DNA from: Acididesulfobacillus acetoxydans
GTDB lineage: Bacteria; Bacillota; Desulfitobacteriia; Desulfitobacteriales; Desulfitobacteriaceae
NCBI RefSeq assembly: GCF_902729405.1
Contig: NZ_LR746496.1
Span: forward strand, 1,364,001-1,428,000
Length of the DNA: 64,000 nucleotides
Reading direction: 5' to 3'
A program made the translations under genes and the position numbers. Below the pieces are notes generated by a model. The model was not told where the DNA came from, did no database searches, and saw nothing but the letters and a program-made list of their open reading frames with translations. Shown here piece after piece: positions 19,000-26,407 of the stretch (positions are counted from its first letter, which is position 1; every line of letters starts with the position of its first letter).

Positions 19000-19962
19000 A
19001 TGAGCAAAAAGAGATTGACGCAATATGTATTGCTCGCCGTTCTCCTGGTTTTAGTTCCCCAGTTTGTGAGAAGTGATTATGCGTTGCATTTGATGATTAT
19101 GGTGGCAATTTATGGCATTCTTGTTCTTGGCCTAGAGATTATCCTCGGGCAAACAGGTCTGTTTTCCCTCGGACACGCTGCTTTCTTCGGTATGGGTTCT
19201 TATACTTCAGCCCTTTTGGTTATGCGTTTGGGGATGCCAATATGGTTAGGGATAGTCTTGGCTGTTTTAGCCAGTGGTATACTGGGATTTCTTTTGGGTT
19301 TCCCGACTCTGCGTCTGCGGGGAGATTATTTAGCCATCGCCACCCTCGGCTTTGGGGAAATATTCGGGCTGATTCTGGTAAATTGGGACTCTTTGACACA
19401 TGGTCCGATGGGAATACCCGGCATCACACGTCCGGAGATATTTGGGGTTGTATTTGACAAAAGAATGTACCTCTATTTGATTGTTCTGTTATTTATCCTC
19501 GCCTTGGCAGCCGCTTTCCGGATCAGCAACTCTTTTTTGGGGCGAACTTTTCGGGCCATTCGGGATGATGAAGATGCCGCCGAGTTTCTTGGGATTCATA
19601 TTTCCAAGTATAAAATCCTTGCTTTTATTATCGGCGGCATGTTTGCCGGTCTTGCCGGAGGTTTTTATGCTCATTATGTTACGTTTATTAGTCCGGATAG
19701 TTTTACCTATGAAGATTCCGAGACCCTCTTGGCTATGGTGTTCCTGGGCGGAGCCGGAACCGTTATCGGCCCGGTCGTCGGGGCGGTTGTTCTGGTTCTT
19801 CTGCCTGAGCTCTTAAGCTTCATGGTTCAATGGCGCATGCTGGTCGTGGGGGTGATCATGGTGCTGGTGATGATTTTCCGCCCACAGGGTTTGATGGGCG
19901 GGGGAATGAAGTTTCTCAAGATAAAGAAGAAAGAAGTGGCCAGGATAGGAGAAAAGGAATAA
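19000..19962 (+). CDS. livM: Liv-type ABC transporter permease 2
   Basis: Second membrane permease, LivM family, 320 residues. Marks are GQTGLFSLGHAAFFGMGSY near residue 50, GDYLAIATLGFGEI near 110, and the coupling loop RAIRDDEDAAEFLGI near 186. It pairs with the preceding LivH protein to form the channel. The C-terminal tail is basic and cytoplasmic. AAAGGGGG precedes the ATG by a normal distance. Confidence 0.93.
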   Translation: MSKKRLTQYVLLAVLLVLVPQFVRSDYALHLMIMVAIYGILVLGLEIILGQTGLFSLGHAAFFGMGSYTSALLVMRLGMPIWLGIVLAVLASGILGFLLGFPTLRLRGDYLAIATLGFGEIFGLILVNWDSLTHGPMGIPGITRPEIFGVVFDKRMYLYLIVLLFILALAAAFRISNSFLGRTFRAIRDDEDAAEFLGIHISKYKILAFIIGGMFAGLAGGFYAHYVTFISPDSFTYEDSETLLAMVFLGGAGTVIGPVVGAVVLVLLPELLSFMVQWRMLVVGVIMVLVMIFRPQGLMGGGMKFLKIKKKEVARIGEKE

Positions 19963-19977
19963 AGGGGGTGGTGGTGC

Positions 19978-20763
19978 ATGGCGATCTTGGAATTTGAGAG
20001 GGCATCTGTTCATTTTGGCGGTGTGCGTGCCGTAGATCACGTAAGTTCGGAAATTGAACAGGGGAAGATAACCAGCATTATTGGACCGAACGGAGCCGGA
20101 AAAACCACCCTATTCAATTTGATCACAGGTGCTTATAAATTGACGCAGGGGGACATTAGATTTAGGGGACAGTCTGTGGCTCGTTTATCCCCACATATGG
20201 TCCACAGCCTGGGTATTGCGCGCACCTTTCAAAACATCCGTTTGTTTTCCAGTATGACAGTGTTGGAAAACATTATGATCAGCACGCATTCCAAGTTAAA
20301 ACCCAAGGTTCTGGGCATCTTCATTCCGGGTACCTTTAAACGTGTAGAGGAAAATATGAAAGGTATGGCGGAAAAGGTGCTTGTTCTATTGGACCTGTTG
20401 CCGAAAGCCGGTTACCACGCTTCAGCCTTATCCTATGGAGAACAACGGCGGGTGGAGATCGCCAGGGCCTTGGTCAGTGATCCCGAGATCGTCCTCCTCG
20501 ATGAACCGTCGGCTGGGATGAATGTACGAGAAGCTAAGGAATTAATCAAGTTCATTTCTCAGATCAATAAGGACTTGGGCAAAACCGTTGTTGTGATCGA
20601 ACACAATATGCGGGTGGTGCGGCATATTTCCGACAAAATTATCGTTCTTGACCATGGCTGCAAGATAGCGGACGGGGTATCAGAAGAAGTGCTGCGCAAT
20701 CCAAAGGTAGTTGAGGCTTACTTGGGGCATAGTAGGCTGACCACATACGCGCATGTCAGGTGA
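19978..20763 (+). CDS. livG: Liv-type ABC transporter ATPase 1
   Basis: Cytoplasmic ATPase of the LivG family, 261 residues. Walker A GPNGAGKTT is near residue 36 and Walker B VLLDEPSAGMN near 175. The signature loop is LSYGEQRRVEIARAL, with LSYGE as usual in LivG. The family's long insert after the Q-loop (KLKPKVLGIFIPGTF) is present. It overlaps the possible GTG of the next gene by four bases, so the two ATPases are translationally linked. Confidence 0.93.
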   Translation: MAILEFERASVHFGGVRAVDHVSSEIEQGKITSIIGPNGAGKTTLFNLITGAYKLTQGDIRFRGQSVARLSPHMVHSLGIARTFQNIRLFSSMTVLENIMISTHSKLKPKVLGIFIPGTFKRVEENMKGMAEKVLVLLDLLPKAGYHASALSYGEQRRVEIARALVSDPEIVLLDEPSAGMNVREAKELIKFISQINKDLGKTVVVIEHNMRVVRHISDKIIVLDHGCKIADGVSEEVLRNPKVVEAYLGHSRLTTYAHVR

Positions 20764-20777
20764 AGGGGATTGGTGAA

Positions 20778-21500
20778 ATGCTTAATGTCGAGAACATGGT
20801 TGTCAGTTACGGAAATATTAGGGCGGTACGCGAGGTTTCTCTGACGGTTGGCGACGGCGAGTTCGTCGTTTTGATAGGTAACAACGGGGCCGGAAAGACC
20901 TCGACTCTCAAGGCTATTTGTGGGGTGAATTCTCCCAGCGGCGGGACTGTGAACCTGAATGGAGAAAACATTACGGGAAAGCCCTCGCATAAGATAGCCG
21001 CCAAGAGAGTGGCTATGGTACCCGAAGGGAGGCGTGTTTTTGCCGGAATGACGGTTAGGGAGAACCTGGACATGGGTGCTTTTTTACGCCGGGACAAAAA
21101 GAGTATAGAGAATGACAGAGAAACGGTTTATGAACTTTTCCCTGTTCTGCGAGAGCGGTTTCGCCAGCCGGCCGGTACGCTGTCGGGAGGAGAACAGCAA
21201 ATGCTGGCGATTGGGCGCGCCCTCATGGCCCAACCCCAATACCTGTTGCTGGATGAACCTTCTTTGGGTTTGGCTCCGATTATGGTGGAAAGTATCTTTG
21301 AAAAGATCGTCCAGATCAATCGCCAGGGCATTTCTCTGCTAATGGTCGAGCAAAATGCCTTTTTAGCTTTGTCAGTGGCTAACCGCGGCTATGTTATGGA
21401 TTCGGGTGAGATTGTTTTGGCGGGGACGGCCGAAGAACTCTTGGAAAATGACATGGTCAAAAGAGTTTACTTGGGAATGGAGGAAGCGGAAGAATCTTAA
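20778..21500 (+). CDS. livF: Liv-type ABC transporter ATPase 2
   Basis: Second cytoplasmic ATPase, LivF family, about 240 residues. Walker A GNNGAGKTS, signature LSGGEQQML, Walker B LLLDEPSLGLAP, and the LivF-typical VPEGRRVFAGMTVREN segment. I use ATG 20778 (AAGGGG at 20763-20768 lies 9 bases before it) rather than GTG 20760, which overlaps the LivG stop. The gene end overlaps the first of the ATCCCA-type activator sites of the next promoter. Confidence 0.92.
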   Translation: MLNVENMVVSYGNIRAVREVSLTVGDGEFVVLIGNNGAGKTSTLKAICGVNSPSGGTVNLNGENITGKPSHKIAAKRVAMVPEGRRVFAGMTVRENLDMGAFLRRDKKSIENDRETVYELFPVLRERFRQPAGTLSGGEQQMLAIGRALMAQPQYLLLDEPSLGLAPIMVESIFEKIVQINRQGISLLMVEQNAFLALSVANRGYVMDSGEIVLAGTAEELLENDMVKRVYLGMEEAEES

Positions 21501-21592
21501 AATGGGATAAATGATCCCAAACTGGGATGGAGTCAAATGAGGAAAGTCCGAAACCCTTACCACCTAGCCGTCACACAATCCTAAAATGGGAT
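21494..21592. promoter_or_regulatory. Three ATCCCA-type palindromic upstream activator sites
   Basis: Three 6-3-6 palindromes: ATCTTA-AAA-TGGGAT (21494-21508), ATCCCA-AAC-TGGGAT (21514-21528, perfect) and ATCCTA-AAA-TGGGAT (21578-21592). They are 20 and 64 bp apart and lie 64-162 bp upstream of the sigma-54 promoter. They match the pair at 13405-13440, which points to one activator for both operons. Confidence 0.72.
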
Positions 21593-21655
21593 GTTTTTCA
21601 GAAGGGGCCAAGCACATTTTGCCCGAAAAGGTGGATTTCAACGAATCGTCCATAA

Positions 21656-21671
21656 TGGCACGAATTTTGCA
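21656..21671 (+). promoter_or_regulatory. Sigma-54 promoter of the second corrinoid/MttB operon
   Basis: TGGCAC-N5-TTGCA, an exact -24/-12 match, 61 bp before the corrinoid protein start. Confidence 0.85.
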
Positions 21672-21731
21672 AATTTGTCAAGGCAGTGCTTCTAGTGAAG
21701 TCGACTTAGTCTTATACGAGGAGGCCGAGAG

Positions 21732-22367
21732 ATGTCGAAGTATTTTGAAGATCTTGCTCAAAGTGTGATTGCCGGTCAACAGGAGCGGGTAAAGGAACTG
21801 ACCCGGCAGGCTCTTGATGCGGGAACGGATCCGGTTGAGATTATTAACCAAGGATTGATTTCCGGGATGAATGTGGTCGGGGCCCGCTTTAAGGTGGGAC
21901 AGATGTTTGTTCCGGAAGTTCTGATGTCTGCCCGGGCCATGAACGGGGGTATGGAACTGGTTAAGCCTTTGTTGGTGGGCCAGGAGTTGCCTTCAGCTGG
22001 CAAAGTGGTGCTGGGTACGGTTAAAGGGGACCTTCACGACATTGGCAAGAATCTGGTGGGCATGATGCTGGAGAGTGCGGGGTTTACGGTTGTCAATCTG
22101 GGGGTGGACGCGGGCCCGGAGAAATTCCTGCAGGCCATTAAGGAGCACAAGCCCGGTGTCATCGGCCTGTCGGCCCTACTGACGACAACCATGCTGTCCA
22201 TGAAGGACACGATCGAAGTGTTGAAGGAGGAAGGTTTGAGAACCGAAGTCAAAGTTATCGTGGGTGGGGCCCCCATATCCCAGGATTTTGCCGAAGAAAT
22301 CGGGGCGGACGGGTTTGCGCCCGATGCTGCCTCAGCTACAGATCTCTGCAAGAAACTGCTGGCCTGA
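21732..22367 (+). CDS. Corrinoid methyl-carrier protein (MtbC/MttC-like), copy 2
   Basis: A 211-residue B12-binding methyl carrier with helical cap, DLHDIG cobalt-ligand motif near 99-104 and GGAPIS near the end. It differs from copies 1 and 3 at few positions (for example VKELTRQALDAGTD and LRTEVKVI). It heads the block with methyltransferase copy 3, from which a 124-base gap separates it. Ribosome site GAGGAGGCCGAGAG. The near identity of the three copies suggests recent duplication or gene conversion and also allows them to serve interchangeably with the several methyltransferases. Confidence 0.93.
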   Translation: MSKYFEDLAQSVIAGQQERVKELTRQALDAGTDPVEIINQGLISGMNVVGARFKVGQMFVPEVLMSARAMNGGMELVKPLLVGQELPSAGKVVLGTVKGDLHDIGKNLVGMMLESAGFTVVNLGVDAGPEKFLQAIKEHKPGVIGLSALLTTTMLSMKDTIEVLKEEGLRTEVKVIVGGAPISQDFAEEIGADGFAPDAASATDLCKKLLA

Positions 22368-22491
22368 AAAAACGCGGCCCGAAAAACGAATGACCAGAGA
22401 AAAGCTCAGACAGAAAATGGAATGACCAGAAGAAATGAACGGTCAAAGACCAATGGTCAGAGAAAACGAATAGGGAAGGAGAGAACGAATT

Positions 22492-23973
22492 TTGACGAAA
22501 AGTCAGTACGTACGGGCAAATTACCAAGTCAATGCCACTCCGCAATTTCATGTCTTAAGTGAACACCAATGTGAGAATATTTATTACGGCGCTCTTGAGG
22601 CTTTGGAACGAACCGGGGCGGAGGTACACAGCCGGACGGCTTTGGAGATTTTTCGGCAGGGAGGCTGCCGAGTAGACGGGAACAGGGTGCGTTTTCCCAC
22701 TCGTTTGGTGGAACGCGCTGTAAGTAGCACGCCTTCGCGCGTGGTCATCTCGGACCGTCATGGCCACAGATCCATGTTCTTAGAAGGAAGTAATGTGTAT
22801 TACGGGCCGGGGCCAACCAACACTTACACCTTGGATCCTTTTACAGGGGAAAGGCGGCGGCCGAAAAAGTCTGATACGGTTCGGGCGGGAATTGTCTGTG
22901 ATGCCCTGCCCAATATAGCCTACGCCATGGATAATGGCACGCCTATGGATGTTACCCCCACTTTGGCGGACGTGCACGCCTTTCAGGCACTTCTGGAGAA
23001 TACGGTGAAGCCCATTATCCATTGGGGCTTTGGGATTGAGCAATATCAGGACATCGTTGAGATGGCGGCGGCAGTGGCGGGTGGTTTGGCGGAACTCCAG
23101 CGGAATCCTTTTATTGTTCTTTATTCGGAATCCAGTCCGCCCCTGCGCCATTCAGAGGAGGCGATCGACAAGGCCATATTTGCCGCGAAAACGGACATTC
23201 CGGTAATCTACACTCCATGCACGTTTGCGGGTGGAGTGGCTCCGGCAACGATGGCCGGCAGCTTGGTTATTTCGGTAGCCGACTTCTTGGTTGGGCTCGT
23301 GGCCGGTCAGTTGGTGCGCGAGGGCGCTTCTTTCATCATGGGTGGATTGATTTCAACCATGGATATGTCGAGTTCCATCCTCTCCTACGGTGCCACGGAA
23401 TTGAGTTTGCTTTCAGCAGGGCTGACCGATGTGGCGCGCCATATGAAAATCCCCATGTTCAGCACGGGAGGCTGCTCAGACTCCAAGGTTATCGACGTTC
23501 AGACGGGTATTGAAGCGGCGTTTTCCATCCTGATTGCCGGATTGAGCGGTGCCAGCATTGTGCATGACTGCAATTACATGGAGTATGGGGCAACAGGGTC
23601 CCTTGAGCTCATGGTAATGGACGACGAAATTATCGGCATGGTGAAAAGAATTCTGGAAGGCATTGAAGTGGACGACGAGCACTTGGCAGTGGATGTCATC
23701 GATGCGGTGGGACCGGGCGGCCACTTTCTTGGGGAAATGCACACGATGGCCCACTTCCGTGACTTTTGGGCCCCGACCCTGATCAACCGCCTCAGGTATG
23801 ACGGCTGGAAAGCCGAGGGGTCAAAGACCATGGGGCAGCGGATCCGGGAAAAAACGCAAAACATTATCAACACGCACAAACCCGAAAAATTGCCCGACGA
23901 GGTCCTGCGGCAAATCCAAACCGTCGTGGACCGGGCGGAAGCGCGCGAAGCGGCCAAGAAGATTTCCAAATAA
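22492..23973 (+). CDS. MttB-family corrinoid methyltransferase 3 (non-pyrrolysine, class GPGPT)
   Basis: Trimethylamine-methyltransferase-superfamily protein, 493 residues, no internal amber codon. GPGPT with DPFTGERR near residue 103 places it with copy 2 in the second class; GPGGHFLGEMHT is near the C-terminus. TTG start at 22492 with GGGAAGGAGAG upstream. It would transfer a methyl from an amine to corrinoid copy 2. Relative to copy 2 it has SESSPP where the other copies have AEPISP or CEPISP, and CTFAG where they have APQGG or similar, so the pockets may differ in detail. Confidence 0.88.
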   Translation: MTKSQYVRANYQVNATPQFHVLSEHQCENIYYGALEALERTGAEVHSRTALEIFRQGGCRVDGNRVRFPTRLVERAVSSTPSRVVISDRHGHRSMFLEGSNVYYGPGPTNTYTLDPFTGERRRPKKSDTVRAGIVCDALPNIAYAMDNGTPMDVTPTLADVHAFQALLENTVKPIIHWGFGIEQYQDIVEMAAAVAGGLAELQRNPFIVLYSESSPPLRHSEEAIDKAIFAAKTDIPVIYTPCTFAGGVAPATMAGSLVISVADFLVGLVAGQLVREGASFIMGGLISTMDMSSSILSYGATELSLLSAGLTDVARHMKIPMFSTGGCSDSKVIDVQTGIEAAFSILIAGLSGASIVHDCNYMEYGATGSLELMVMDDEIIGMVKRILEGIEVDDEHLAVDVIDAVGPGGHFLGEMHTMAHFRDFWAPTLINRLRYDGWKAEGSKTMGQRIREKTQNIINTHKPEKLPDEVLRQIQTVVDRAEAREAAKKISK

Positions 23974-24103
23974 CAGCCATAACGCTGACGCGGTGGAACG
24001 GTTTATTTTCAAAGTGGGTGGTTATGCCGCCGGCATAGTGGTCAAAGAGTGCGTCTGAAGAGGTCTTTGAGCGTGAGTTTAGTGCGCGCTTGTACAGTTT
24101 ATG

Positions 24104-24180
24104 CCGGAGATCGAGACTCCGGGATGAAGTCCATCCCTACTGAAGTAGGGCATACAGGACCCACACCTATTTGTAGGGGT
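24104..24180 (+). promoter_or_regulatory. Consecutive, partly exclusive stem-loops before corrinoid copy 3
   Basis: CCGGAG/CTCCGG (24104-24109 with 24117-24122), GGGATG/CATCCC (24121-24126 with 24132-24137) and CCCTAC/GTAGGG (24135-24140 with 24145-24150) follow one another, each sharing 2-3 bases with the next, so neighbours cannot fully coexist. A weaker CACCTA/TAGGGG hairpin follows. No sigma-54 promoter is visible before this block. The region may hold a terminator or attenuator between methyltransferase copy 3 and corrinoid copy 3. Confidence 0.4.
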
Positions 24181-24253
24181 TTGCAGATGCCAAAGTCTCA
24201 CGGTTGGATGTAAACACTTAAACTACGTATTCTTTGAGATAGGAGGTTGAGAG

Positions 24254-24889
24254 ATGTCGAATTACTTTGAAGATCTTGCCCACAGCGTAATCGCCGGTCA
24301 GCAAGATCGCGTGAAGCAGCTGACTCAACAGGCTCTCGACGCGGGAACAGATCCGGTCGAGATTATTAACCAGGGGTTGATTTCAGGGATGAATGTTGTG
24401 GGGGCTCGTTTTAAGGTTGGGCAGATGTTTGTTCCGGAAGTCCTGATGTCGGCCCGGGCGATGAACGGGGGTATGGAACTCGTCAAGCCTTTGCTGGTGG
24501 GGCAGGAGTTGCCTTCGGCCGGCAAAGTGGTGCTGGGGACGGTTAAAGGAGACCTGCACGATATCGGCAAAAACCTGGTGGGCATGATGCTGGAGAGTGC
24601 GGGATTTACGGTTGTCAATCTGGGGGTGGATGCGGGGCCGCAGAAATTCCTGCAAGCCATTAAGGAGCACAAACCGGGCGTCATTGGAATGTCGGCACTG
24701 TTAACAACGACCATGCTCTCCATGAAAGACACGATCGAAGTGCTGAAAGAGGAGGGTTTAAGAAACAAAGTCAAAGTGATCGTTGGTGGGGCCCCCATAT
24801 CCCAGGATTTTGCCGATGAGATCGGAGCGGACGGATTTGCGCCCGATGCAGCCTCGGCTACCGACCTCTGCAAGAAACTGCTGGCCTGA
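24254..24889 (+). CDS. Corrinoid methyl-carrier protein (MtbC/MttC-like), copy 3
   Basis: A 211-residue corrinoid methyl carrier with the DLHDIG lower-ligand motif and full cap and Rossmann domains. It is very close to copy 2 over most of its length and close to copy 1 at both ends, as expected after gene conversion. It lies 27 bases before methyltransferase copy 4. Ribosome site AGGAGG. It reads into the longest catabolic operon of the region (methyltransferase, ATPase, DUF1638 protein, MtgA). Confidence 0.93.
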   Translation: MSNYFEDLAHSVIAGQQDRVKQLTQQALDAGTDPVEIINQGLISGMNVVGARFKVGQMFVPEVLMSARAMNGGMELVKPLLVGQELPSAGKVVLGTVKGDLHDIGKNLVGMMLESAGFTVVNLGVDAGPQKFLQAIKEHKPGVIGMSALLTTTMLSMKDTIEVLKEEGLRNKVKVIVGGAPISQDFADEIGADGFAPDAASATDLCKKLLA

Positions 24890-24916
24890 GAGACGAAGAC
24901 GGAAAGGAGGAGGACA

Positions 24917-26374
24917 ATGCCTGCCAAAAGTAATTATGTGGCTAACGCCACCCCCCTGTTTAGTATCCTGTCCCCGGCTCAATGTGAAGAAATCTTCCTA
25001 GCAGCCGAGGAGGTTCTCGAACGTACCGGCGTAACGGTCCATGATGAGGAGGCTCGCGATATTCTGAAAAAAGCAGGTTGTTGGCTTGACGGGATCCGGG
25101 TGCGCATTCCTTCGGCCGTGGTCAACCAGGCCTTGAATTCTGTGCCGAAAAGGGTAACCCTTTGCAATAGCCGCACCGGTTCCCGGGATGTGCTGTTGGA
25201 AGGAAACAACGCTTACTTTGGCACGGGGTCTGACACCCCTTTTACCATTGATCCGTATACGGGCCGGCGCCGGCGTTCGACCAAGCAGTCCGTGGGTTGG
25301 GCCTGCAAAGTAATTGATGCCTTGCCCAACTTGGACTTTGTCATGTCCCTGGGAATCGTGCAGGATGTTCCCCTGCTCATATCGGACCGCCACCAATTTG
25401 AGGCTCAGGTTCTCAACACAAGCAAACCGATTGTGACGACCGCCCATGACATCTATGGTTTCGCTGACATTATTGAGATGTGCGAGATCATTGCCGGAGG
25501 AGAGGAAGAGTTGCGGCGCAATCCTTTTATGACGCTTTATGCCGAGCCGATCTCTCCCCTGCAGCATGCCTGGGAGGCGGCGTCCAAGTTGGTGCTGGCC
25601 GCCCGGAAAGGGCTTCCGGTTGTCTATACGCCTTGTGTTATGGCGGGTGGGACGGTTCCGGCGACGATGGCTGGGGTGCTCACCAATGGCCTGGCCGAGT
25701 CCCTCAGCGGATTGGTGATTAACCAAGCGACCAGAGAAGGTTCCCCGTTTATTATGGGCGGCGTCTTTACCATTATGGATATGTCGAGTACAATTTTCAG
25801 TTATGGCTCTCCGGAGTTTAATCTATTGATGTCGGCATTGGCGGATATGGCTCATTACCTGAAGCTGCCGATGTTTGGCACAGCCGGGTGCAGCGATGCC
25901 TGTGTCGTCGACGAACAGGCAGGCATTGAAGCCGCCCTGTCGATCGCCATGACAGCCTTGTCCGGACCTAATCTAAATCACGATGTAGGCTATATTGAAT
26001 ACGGATCGACATCCTCCCTGGAGTATCTTACGATCAATAACGACGTGATCGGCATGGCCCGTCGTCTCGTGCGTGGCATCAAGGTCAATGACGAGACGTT
26101 GGCGCTGGATCTGATTGACAAGGTGGGTCCGGGGGGACATTTCTTAGCCGAGGATCACACGATGAAATACTTCAAGACAGAGACGTATTATCCGGAACTG
26201 ATTAACCGGCAGCGGTATGATGCCTGGAAGGAAAACGGGAGCAAGACCCTGTTCCAGCGTGCCAATGAAAAAGTCAAAGACATCATCGAGAATTATCAGC
26301 CCGAGCCGTTGCCCCAAGACGTTCAGAAAAGGATCCGAGCCATCGTCGAACGGGCGGAACAAAAAGTCCATTAA
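24917..26374 (+). CDS. MttB-family corrinoid methyltransferase 4 (non-pyrrolysine, class GTGSDTP)
   Basis: Trimethylamine-methyltransferase-superfamily protein, 485 residues, no internal amber codon. It has GTGSDTP near residue 100 and the LGIVQDVP segment that copy 1 shares (LGLVQDVP), so it is of the first class. GPGGHFLAEDHT is near the end. ATG with GGAAAGGAGGAGG. Its block contains the only MtgA-like enzyme of the window, so a complete methyl path (substrate to corrinoid copy 3 to tetrahydrofolate) could be encoded from 24254 to 29952. Confidence 0.88.
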   Translation: MPAKSNYVANATPLFSILSPAQCEEIFLAAEEVLERTGVTVHDEEARDILKKAGCWLDGIRVRIPSAVVNQALNSVPKRVTLCNSRTGSRDVLLEGNNAYFGTGSDTPFTIDPYTGRRRRSTKQSVGWACKVIDALPNLDFVMSLGIVQDVPLLISDRHQFEAQVLNTSKPIVTTAHDIYGFADIIEMCEIIAGGEEELRRNPFMTLYAEPISPLQHAWEAASKLVLAARKGLPVVYTPCVMAGGTVPATMAGVLTNGLAESLSGLVINQATREGSPFIMGGVFTIMDMSSTIFSYGSPEFNLLMSALADMAHYLKLPMFGTAGCSDACVVDEQAGIEAALSIAMTALSGPNLNHDVGYIEYGSTSSLEYLTINNDVIGMARRLVRGIKVNDETLALDLIDKVGPGGHFLAEDHTMKYFKTETYYPELINRQRYDAWKENGSKTLFQRANEKVKDIIENYQPEPLPQDVQKRIRAIVERAEQKVH

Positions 26375-26407
26375 GTTTAGGATGGGTGGGGAATGGAGTG
26401 ACTGACA

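Noticed and set aside
9221-24253. Cobalamin riboswitches before the corrinoid genes
   Set aside because: I looked for the conserved GCCACTG-type B12 box in the three leaders and did not find it.
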